Of a stretch of DNA of 64,000 nucleotides, positions 56,301 to 64,000 are shown piece by piece (position 1 is the stretch's first letter; each line of letters begins with the position of its first letter). Below the pieces are notes generated by a model. It was given only the letters and a program-made list of their open reading frames with translations. It did not search any database and was not told the DNA's origin. The translations under genes were made by a program, and so were the position numbers. Source of the stretch: Cylindrospermum stagnale PCC 7417 (GTDB taxonomy: Bacteria; Cyanobacteriota; Cyanobacteriia; Cyanobacteriales; Nostocaceae); contig NC_019757.1 in the NCBI RefSeq assembly GCF_000317535.1, positions 533,001-597,000 on the forward strand. The letters run 5' to 3'.

Positions 56301-56460
56301 GTGTCTATGCTTTGTTTTCTTTCGAGACGGAAGAAGTTAACAGCGATAATTTCAGACGCGATTCAGATCGCGTCTTGATCAGTAAGCGGAGTTAAGATCA
56401 GAGTAATCTGTTAGAAGTAACTTTAAGTTTTATACTTCCTAACTTTACACCCCTAACTTT

Positions 56461-57015
56461 CTAGCTTCCGCTTAAGCGCAATGAAAGGCGGCGCAGCTGA
56501 CCCCGTAAACTGGCGTCAATTACCTGAGAGCCTACTTTGATAATTACACCACCAATTAAGTCGCCGTCTATCTTGGTTACTAGTTCCACCTGACGAGCCT
56601 TGGTTAGGGCAATCACCTTTTCTTGGATTGTCTGCTGTTGTGCCTCTGTTAGGGAAACAGCAGAAGTGACTTCAGCTAATACGGTTTGATTCAGCTGCCG
56701 CAACAGTACCAAATACTGCTGTAAAATCTGATCCAGAAAGGCAATCCGGCGTTTGTCTACCAACAGCAGTAAAAAATTGCGTAAGTAGGAGCTAGTACTT
56801 TCACCGAGTATTTGTCTGAGCAGGGCCTTTTTGTTCTCAGACTGAATAAACGGGTTGCTGAAAAAATTCTGTAGATCTTTGTTGCCCGATAGCAGGCTCT
56901 GGAGAGTACGCGCATCTCCCCCGATCTCTTCTGTCAAGTTTTTCGATTGCGCTATCGACAACAGGGCTTGTGCGTAAGACTGGGCTACTTTGGCTATTGC
57001 TATGTTACTGATCAT
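56461..57015 (-). CDS. atpH: ATP synthase delta subunit
   Basis: 184 residues. The N-terminal helical bundle ([20 protein letters not shown]) and C-terminal [26 protein letters not shown] signature fit OSCP/delta, which ties the peripheral stalk to the top of F1. Its ATG overlaps the atpF stop by 4 bp (57012-57015), indicating translational coupling. Confidence 0.96.
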   Translation of the reverse strand: MISNIAIAKVAQSYAQALLSIAQSKNLTEEIGGDARTLQSLLSGNKDLQNFFSNPFIQSENKKALLRQILGESTSSYLRNFLLLLVDKRRIAFLDQILQQYLVLLRQLNQTVLAEVTSAVSLTEAQQQTIQEKVIALTKARQVELVTKIDGDLIGGVIIKVGSQVIDASLRGQLRRLSLRLSGS

Positions 57016-57575
57016 CCTTCGCCTCCCAGTTGTGCGATGCTGCGGTCAATTAAAATTTGTTGAGCATCGTCAGCAATTCCGCCTTTGAGTTGCGTCTCGA
57101 CTTTTTGCAATGCCAAAGCAACTACCCTCTGCCGCAGTTGAGCGATCGCTTTATCTAGTTCTGCACTTAAGTCAGCTGCCCCTGCTTCCTGCAAGCGTTC
57201 AATATCTACAGCAGCTTGTGCTAGAATTGCTTCTTTAGCAGCTTGAGCGTTCTCATCGGCTGCTTTTCTGATTCTTTCAGCTTCTGCTGTAGCTCGCTCC
57301 AGGTTTTGCTGCGCCTCTTTCAGTCGCTTTGCTGCATCCGTTGCTCGCTGCTCTGCACCCTTAATTGCTGTTTCAATAGTTTCGCGGCGAGTTTTCAGGG
57401 TGTTACCCAGAACTTTGCGCCCGAACACAAACAGCACAGTAATAATAATGGCTAGGTTAATCAGGTTGGCGTCAAAAATATTTGTGTTTAGACTAAACCC
57501 ACCTTCTGCCTCCCTGCCTGCCAATTCACCTCCGACGGCGCTAGCTTCGGCCATCAACAGTAAAAAAGTCCCCAT
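57012..57575 (-). CDS. atpF: ATP synthase b subunit
   Basis: 187 residues with an N-terminal membrane helix ([20 protein letters not shown]) and a long charged coiled coil ([20 protein letters not shown]). It forms the peripheral stalk together with b'. Length and the N-terminal extension before the membrane span are typical of photosynthetic organisms. It overlaps atpH by 4 bp. Confidence 0.95.
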   Translation of the reverse strand: MGTFLLLMAEASAVGGELAGREAEGGFSLNTNIFDANLINLAIIITVLFVFGRKVLGNTLKTRRETIETAIKGAEQRATDAAKRLKEAQQNLERATAEAERIRKAADENAQAAKEAILAQAAVDIERLQEAGAADLSAELDKAIAQLRQRVVALALQKVETQLKGGIADDAQQILIDRSIAQLGGEG

Positions 57576-57692
57576 GATTTTTCATCCACAACTGCGCTGC
57601 CATTGCCTAACATTATCTGACGCTGCCAACTGATGTTTGGCAAGTCATTTTTGACAATGTCTCTTAACGTTTCCAATCTAAGTTTTTGTGAG

Positions 57693-58184
57693 TTAGCGCT
57701 GGTTTACCAGATCGGCTCCTAAAAGCTTGACTAACATTTGGCGACTGAGGGCATCTACTTGTTGCTCTAACGAAGCCAGAGCTTGTTGTTTTTGCTGTTC
57801 AATTTCACCAGATGCTTGTTCTCTTTTTGCTTGGGCTTCTTGTTGCGCTGCTGCGATTTTCTGAGCAGCGATTTTTTGGGCTTCGGCTTGAGCTGTGGCA
57901 ATAATTGCTTGCGCTTGACGTCTAGCTCCTGCTAGGTCTTGCTCATATTGCTGCGCCAATTTTTCCGTTTTTGACAAGCGTTCCTGAGCGTCTAATTGAT
58001 TTTTGCGGATGTATTCATTCCGTCCATCAATAGCATTGCCCAGTGGTTTGTAAAGAGTTGCGTTCAATACAAGGGCTAGAAGTAGAAACTGGATTGCCAT
58101 CAAAGGCAGGGTAGCATCTAAATCAAAAAGTCCCCCTTCTTTGGCAACCTTTTCTACAGCCAATAAGGTGATCCAGTGTGTCAT
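57693..58184 (-). CDS. atpF2: ATP synthase b' subunit
   Basis: 163 residues: a membrane helix ([19 protein letters not shown]) followed by [18 protein letters not shown] and a long coiled coil rich in Ala and Gln. The second b-type gene next to atpF makes the b/b' heterodimer found in cyanobacteria and chloroplasts (also named atpG there). Confidence 0.95.
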   Translation of the reverse strand: MTHWITLLAVEKVAKEGGLFDLDATLPLMAIQFLLLALVLNATLYKPLGNAIDGRNEYIRKNQLDAQERLSKTEKLAQQYEQDLAGARRQAQAIIATAQAEAQKIAAQKIAAAQQEAQAKREQASGEIEQQKQQALASLEQQVDALSRQMLVKLLGADLVNQR

Positions 58185-58299
58185 GGTTGCTTATTCCTAT
58201 CTACTATTTTAGTCCTGAGTAATGATTCCTGAGTTAGGAGTTAGGAGTCAGACCCCTAACTTTTCTACTCAGCACTCATTACCCAGAACTCAGCACTGA

Positions 58300-58557
<258 letters not shown>

Positions 58558-58706
58558 TTACTTTACTGAATCGAACGGGTCTTGAAGTTGTAGTTTACAT
58601 TCACCCCTTTTTCAGCGCCTACCAATGTGCTGAACTCAGGGATTGGGAATTTTCCACTCCGGTTGCACTGAGGTCACTGAAAAGTGAGTTATCATCTGAG
58701 GGTGTT

Positions 58707-59462
58707 TTAATGCCCCTCATGCTCCTCGCCACCATGATGATCTTCCATCGCTTCGCCGATGTAAGCAGCAGCTAAGGTGGCAAAAATTAGTGCCTGAATG
58801 GCGCTGGTAAATAGTCCCAAAGCCATTACTGGCAAAGGCACGAACAAGGGCACTAGCAGTACCAGCACTCCCACTACCAGTTCATCAGCTAAGATGTTAC
58901 CGAATAAACGGAAGCTTAGGGAAAGGGGCTTAGTGAAGTCTTCAATAATCTTGAAAGGCAACATGAACGATACTGGTTGGACGTAGTTGCCAAAGTACCC
59001 TAAACCCTTTTTGCTGAATCCAGCGTAAAAATACGCTAATGATGTCAACAGTGCCAAGGCAACAGTTGTATTGATGTCGCTTGTGGGCGCTGTTAGTTCA
59101 CCTTCTGGTAGCTTAATTAGCTTAAACGGAACTAGTGCCCCTGACCAATTTGACACAAAAATGAACAAAAACAAAGTGCCAACAAACGGCACCCAAGGGC
59201 GATATTCTTTCTCGCCAATTTGGTTTTTAGCCAAATCCCGAATGAATTCTAGGGCGAATTCCATTAAATTCTGTAGGCCACTAGGAATTCTTTTGATGTT
59301 ACTGCTTGCCAAGACGGAAACTAGCACGAGAGAGCCAATAACAAACCAAGAGGTGAGAAACACCTGGCCATGTAGCTTCAAGTTACCTATTTGCCAGTAC
59401 AGATGTTTTCCCACTTCCAATTCGGCAAGTGGAACTGAGTAGAAGTTCAGAAAATTCAACAT
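58707..59462 (-). CDS. atpB: ATP synthase a subunit
   Basis: 251 residues with several membrane helices. The essential Arg is in [18 protein letters not shown]; preceding segments include [21 protein letters not shown] His-rich tail ([12 protein letters not shown]) ends the protein, as in other cyanobacteria. It forms the proton half-channels next to the c-ring. Confidence 0.97.
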   Translation of the reverse strand: MLNFLNFYSVPLAELEVGKHLYWQIGNLKLHGQVFLTSWFVIGSLVLVSVLASSNIKRIPSGLQNLMEFALEFIRDLAKNQIGEKEYRPWVPFVGTLFLFIFVSNWSGALVPFKLIKLPEGELTAPTSDINTTVALALLTSLAYFYAGFSKKGLGYFGNYVQPVSFMLPFKIIEDFTKPLSLSFRLFGNILADELVVGVLVLLVPLFVPLPVMALGLFTSAIQALIFATLAAAYIGEAMEDHHGGEEHEGH

Positions 59463-59558
59463 TTTCTTTCCATTTCAATGCGTTTCTCCAATATTACCTG
59501 GAGAAGAGGAGCAATTTTGCGGTGTGGATATCCCTCGCGCAAATATTGCGTGAGCCTT

Positions 59559-60020
59559 TTAAGGTTGCCGGAGCTTTGATGAGTCAGAGTCAAACGCCAC
59601 CCTAACTACGTAGATGATGAGTGTGGCTTTATAGGTGAGAAATCCCAAGAATATGGGCAGTATTTGCAGCTGGTTCCACCGCGATGCCAGTAGAAGCAGA
59701 GCTACTAATAAGGCTAACCGAGTTTTACTCAGCGATTGTTTCTCTCGGCCCAAACCCTCAACATCTTTTGCCAACATCCTCAAGTAAAGCACACCTGCAC
59801 ACGCCCCTAAGAGATAATTTAGGGCGATGTTTAGGGAGTAGAAAATCCACACAGAGACAAAAACAATCCCTGTCAAGGCAAGTGTGGTTACTAACAACTC
59901 CTGATAGAGCTGATAGAACTCCTGCATAGAAGAGTCTACTGGTTCTGTGCCCTCAAAACCAGGTTGAGCATCTTGTTCTGTTGTCGGAGTGGGTGTAATT
60001 GATTCGTCTGACAAGCTCAC
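59559..60020 (-). CDS. atpI: ATP synthase protein I (assembly factor)
   Basis: 153 residues: an acidic, Thr/Pro-rich N-terminus of about 30 residues, then four predicted membrane helices ([72 protein letters not shown]). Position as first gene of the operon before atpB is diagnostic. The family assists c-ring or Fo assembly and is not part of the final enzyme. Confidence 0.92.
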   Translation of the reverse strand: MSLSDESITPTPTTEQDAQPGFEGTEPVDSSMQEFYQLYQELLVTTLALTGIVFVSVWIFYSLNIALNYLLGACAGVLYLRMLAKDVEGLGREKQSLSKTRLALLVALLLLASRWNQLQILPIFLGFLTYKATLIIYVVRVAFDSDSSKLRQP

Positions 60021-60494
60021 GAGACTTGAAACCAGTACAGTTAACTATGATGGTGACTGCACATTCAGTCAGCTGAATCATATCACGATCCAGTAACAAT
60101 ACTTTAGAAAAAAACAATTAACTTCTTGCCAACAAACAGTCACAAGCCAAGAGAGTGGTGTGGAGAAAGAGAAAGAGGGGGAATGAGGCAGATAAAAGGA
60201 GTAAATACCTAATTAAAACTGCAAAATTGCCATTTTACCTTATTTCTAGTGGATGCCTGTTTCTCTAATCTTGGTATCATTGACGCCTGGGTGGTGGGAT
60301 GAAGTTGTTATCAATCACATTAGTTACTACTTAGTCAGCCTGAGAAGCGATGAGCTACGCCGCGCCAAAGGCATGGAGAGCGATCGCACTTCTCGCTAAG
60401 ATCAAAACGTCTACTGCTCAATTTCTACAGCTATTGGGGTGCTACTCGCCCACTTTTAACCATTACAAAGAGTTGCCAAAATAGAGCAGGACTT
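60021..60494. other. Intergenic region upstream of the atp operon
   Basis: 474 bp without a credible gene. It must contain the atp operon promoter on the minus strand. A HIP1-containing patch (GCGATCGC variants near 60380) and the GC-rich run GAGCTACGCCGCGCC (about 60351-60365) resemble dispersed repeats. No clear -10/-35 can be named. Confidence 0.5.
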
Positions 60495-61676
60495 TTAGAT
60501 CGGCGTCAATAAAATCAACTGTTGATTAAGCAGTGTTCTTACCCCATCTAAACCAAGTTGCACCCTTGCCAAAATCTCTGCCACTGTTAAGGAAGCATTA
60601 CACCCTTGCAGAAATTCAAATTCTGCTTCTGACAAGTTAACAATCTGGTAATCGGAATTAAATAGACATCGACTAGGAAAGCCATCAATACAAGGATTCA
60701 GTTCGGGAATTGCCGTCAATAGGGCATGATCCTCTGACCAGTCAGCTTTGCTCAGAGGAGGACGAGAGAGGAAAAACTCGTAATGGCTGACTTCTGGATC
60801 TAGTAATTCTATCAGGCGGTAACGCTGGCGATCGCTTAATTCTGTAGCCCGTTCAATCAACTCTGGTGCTTTACTCAACAGCCTCTCCAACTGCCAGAAA
60901 CCAGGATTTGAGAAGCCAACAAACTCCAGTCCGGAAGCATCTATTAATTCAAACAGGGTTTCAATGTTGTAGTCGATCTCTTGAGGATGAACATACATGT
61001 CGGCGAAGCATTCATCCCTTTGGTTTTCCATTGACCAGCGTTCTTTTTCTCGCTTGACGATTCGGTTTTTTTCTGGTAATGAAGCAAATATTTGTCGCCC
61101 GACTTGGACACCATCGCGGTAGTCGCCCTGTTTGTTACCTTGGAGAAGTGCGATCGCTTTTTGCATCAGTTGGATTTCCCAGCGTCCCAACTCCCCATAA
61201 ACAAAAATATGCATCAAACCGCCAGGGGCTAACTTCTTCGCCAAAGCTTGAATACCGCGAATCGGGTCAGGTAAGTGGTGCAAAACGCCAACGCAGTTAA
61301 TTAAATCAAACTCACCCGGTAACTGTTCCACATCGTACAAGCTGAGGTGATGAAACTCCACACGGTCAGCACCAGAACGTTTACAGCGTTCCTTTGCCAC
61401 TTCTAACGTACCTGCACTTAAGTCAATGCCGACTACCTGGGCTTGGGGGTTGAGATGCACTAAGTATTCAGTACTTACCCCAGAACCACATCCAGCATCT
61501 AAAATCCGAATATCTTGTTTTTGCGGCTTCTGTCCAGTGCAAAAGCTGTAAGCAGCTAACCAATTCCAACGCCAGTTATAACCAGGTGGTGGTTCATCTA
61601 GTAGCGGTTCTGGTGGAAACGGATAGGTATCGTAGAGTTTGGCAACAGCAGCACTAACGGTTTGGGAATCTGACAT
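60495..61676 (-). CDS. Class I SAM-dependent methyltransferase
   Basis: About 393 residues from the ATG at 61676 (MSDSQTVSAAVAKLYDTYPF); the open frame upstream to 61736 is unsupported. The Rossmann core has motif I ILDAGCGSGVSTEYL, acidic VVGIDLS, and LINCVGVLHHLPDPIRGIQA. An extra C-terminal domain of about 170 residues has no motif I recognise. The YDTYPFPPEPL start occurs in a family of cyanobacterial methyltransferases of unknown substrate. No signal peptide. Divergent from comB. Confidence 0.88.
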   Translation of the reverse strand: MSDSQTVSAAVAKLYDTYPFPPEPLLDEPPPGYNWRWNWLAAYSFCTGQKPQKQDIRILDAGCGSGVSTEYLVHLNPQAQVVGIDLSAGTLEVAKERCKRSGADRVEFHHLSLYDVEQLPGEFDLINCVGVLHHLPDPIRGIQALAKKLAPGGLMHIFVYGELGRWEIQLMQKAIALLQGNKQGDYRDGVQVGRQIFASLPEKNRIVKREKERWSMENQRDECFADMYVHPQEIDYNIETLFELIDASGLEFVGFSNPGFWQLERLLSKAPELIERATELSDRQRYRLIELLDPEVSHYEFFLSRPPLSKADWSEDHALLTAIPELNPCIDGFPSRCLFNSDYQIVNLSEAEFEFLQGCNASLTVAEILARVQLGLDGVRTLLNQQLILLTPI

Positions 61677-61797
61677 TTTTGGAGAAACATCGCAGCAATT
61701 CTGAGTGTATCGAATGCTGGACACTAAGATACACAAAGAATTACCTTTGGACGAGTGAGACGCTCATCCTACAAAAAGCAACACAACAGCAAATACG

Positions 61798-62520
61798 ATG
61801 ATTTACGACCAATCAGAGTTTGATTTGCGCTGCGAGTGGGGTGCACAAGGAATTGCTCAACTTGCTCCCATCAGTGATGTGGTTGTGATAGTTGATGTGC
61901 TTTCTTTTTCCACCAGTGTGGAAATTGCCACCAACAATGGGGCGATAATTTTTCCCTATGGCATGAGAGATGAAACAGTCGTAGATTATGCCCAGTCAGT
62001 GCAGGCAGAGTTGGCAAGTCATCGGTTGTCTACAAGTAGATATACTCTCTCACCCACATCGCTGATGCAGGTTCCTGCGGGAACTCGACTGGTTTTGCCC
62101 TCACTCAATGGTTCTACCCTCACCTTGCTGACTGGGAATACACCAACCTTGGCTGGATGCTTGCGAAATTGTGAAGCTGTGGCACAGTTTGCCCAAAGGT
62201 ATGGTAGTAAAATTGCCGTGATTCCTGCTGGTGAGAGATGGAAAGAAGATGGTAGCCTACGACCTGCATTTGAAGACTTAATTGGTGCTGGGGCAATTCT
62301 CAGTTACTTGCATGGCAGTTTATCGCCAGAAGCAGCAATGGCTGTGGCAACATTTCAGACTTTCCAGCATGATTTGCTGGGGTACTTGAAAAAATCTAGT
62401 TCTGGTAAAGAGTTGATTGCAAAGGGGTTTGAGTCAGACGTTGAACTGGCAGCCGCTTGCAATGTTAGTAACTGCGTGCCTTTATTTGTTAATAAAGCCT
62501 ATGTTCAAAGGTCACATTGA
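61798..62520 (+). CDS. comB: 2-phosphosulfolactate phosphatase (ComB family)
   Basis: 240 residues of the ComB family: VVVIVDVLSFSTSVEIA (metal-binding Asp), VLPSLNGSTLT and VIPAGERWKEDGSLRPAFED, which is the family signature. ComB in archaea makes sulfolactate on the way to coenzyme M. Cyanobacteria do not make coenzyme M, so the physiological role here is uncertain; a different sulfonate or phosphate substrate is possible. The 3' end overlaps the convergent gene at 62505 by 16 bp. Confidence 0.85.
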   Translation: MIYDQSEFDLRCEWGAQGIAQLAPISDVVVIVDVLSFSTSVEIATNNGAIIFPYGMRDETVVDYAQSVQAELASHRLSTSRYTLSPTSLMQVPAGTRLVLPSLNGSTLTLLTGNTPTLAGCLRNCEAVAQFAQRYGSKIAVIPAGERWKEDGSLRPAFEDLIGAGAILSYLHGSLSPEAAMAVATFQTFQHDLLGYLKKSSSGKELIAKGFESDVELAAACNVSNCVPLFVNKAYVQRSH

Positions 62521-63035
62521 TGAGTTTGGCAATATTTGGCGCTGTCTATTTCTCCCTGCAATTTATTCAGGGGAATGATCTGTAAATTAGTTCCGCCCTG
62601 CACCTCAGCAGTAATGTAACCATACTTTTTGCCACGAGCAAACTGGTCTCGACCAACTTTTGTGATGTATCGAGACTCGCGAAAATCAGTGGCAATATTG
62701 GAATTATAGATATTTTGCAACAGTTTTACTGCCTTAGCGTTTTTCGTGGTGAATTTTAAGCTAGAGTCACCACTGACGGTTATGCCCTCTTTAGCTACCG
62801 TCCCATTCTCAGCAGGGACATCAGCATAAAAATACAAATTTCCCTTCGTGCCGTCATAACCATGTGCGTCGCTGTTATATTTCAGGGTTGGTAGTTGGGG
62901 TTTGGTTTTTGCCCACTTGATGACGGTATTAATATTTTGTCCTGGTAGTGCATAAGCGGGAGTGATAGCTAACGCCACAGCCAGAGCAGACACAGTAGTA
63001 CGGTAAACTAATTTAAATTTATTACTTTTAAACAT
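62505..63035 (-). CDS. Exported protein of unknown function
   Basis: 176 residues. A clear signal peptide (VYRTTVSALAVALAITPAYA, cleavage after AYA) precedes a basic, mostly beta-like mature part without a recognised domain. Motif-like stretches include NLYFYADVPAENG and KYGYITAEVQGGTNL. It ends in CQTHQC, a possible disulfide or metal site. Probably periplasmic. Monocistronic; overlaps comB tail to tail. Confidence 0.6.
   Translation of the reverse strand: MFKSNKFKLVYRTTVSALAVALAITPAYALPGQNINTVIKWAKTKPQLPTLKYNSDAHGYDGTKGNLYFYADVPAENGTVAKEGITVSGDSSLKFTTKNAKAVKLLQNIYNSNIATDFRESRYITKVGRDQFARGKKYGYITAEVQGGTNLQIIPLNKLQGEIDSAKYCQTHQCDL

Positions 63036-64000
<965 letters not shown>

Overview
The window comes from a filamentous, probably heterocyst-forming cyanobacterium of the Nostoc/Anabaena group. 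The evidence is a split-intein dnaE, the cyanobacterial atp operon with a duplicated b subunit (b'), apcE of the phycobilisome, paired photosynthetic flavodiiron proteins, a PEP-CTERM protein, frequent GCGATCGC (HIP1) octamers and heptanucleotide tandem repeats. Species cannot be fixed from sequence reading alone.

Layout. 1-6.9 kb: the start of a cysteine synthase/CBS-type gene, an MBL-like protein and a giant Ser/Thr kinase-ATPase-GAF-histidine kinase. 6.9-8.1 kb: mobile-element debris, comprising a decayed tnpB 3' end and an IS701-like transposase remnant split by a MITE with a perfect 8-bp target duplication. 8.1-14 kb: a divergent pair, ThDP-dependent enzyme and atypical KAS III, followed by a PAS/GAF histidine kinase. 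14.9-22.8 kb: a three-gene module (dynamin-like GTPase, very large actin/Hsp70-like ATPase, helical protein) that I consider the best candidate for an undescribed system. 22.8-36.7 kb: PEP-CTERM protein, cytochrome b, an adenine methyltransferase inside inverted palindromic repeats, trpD, an aspartic-protease lipoprotein, carA, a STAS protein, the rRNA-processing pair mrnC-rlmB, a DUF1816 protein, a hydrolase, a CAP protein, a DsbA-like protein and a rhodanese. 36.8-40.1 kb: a REP-flanked RAYT transposase and a NACHT NTPase with NLR-like architecture. 40.4-49 kb: dnaE N-half with its intein-N, a dicarboxylate symporter, a small conserved-looking protein and the flv1/flv3 pair. 49-53.1 kb: a second graveyard with an IS630 fragment, a tandem duplication, an intact-looking tnpB, hairpins and a 5'-truncated PIN gene. 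53.2-60 kb: tmRNA and atpI-B-E-F'-F-H-A-G, all on the minus strand. 60.5-64 kb: a methyltransferase, comB, a secreted protein and the start of apcE.

Housekeeping blocks (atp, dnaE, trpD, carA, mrnC-rlmB, apcE) alternate with accessory islands. The accessory material is signalling kinases, possible specialised metabolism (ThDP plus KAS III), possible stress or defence machinery (GTPase/ATPase module, NACHT, methyltransferase) and several classes of small mobile elements. No CRISPR array or tRNA gene was seen. Function calls rest on motifs and remembered family features; no database search was run.
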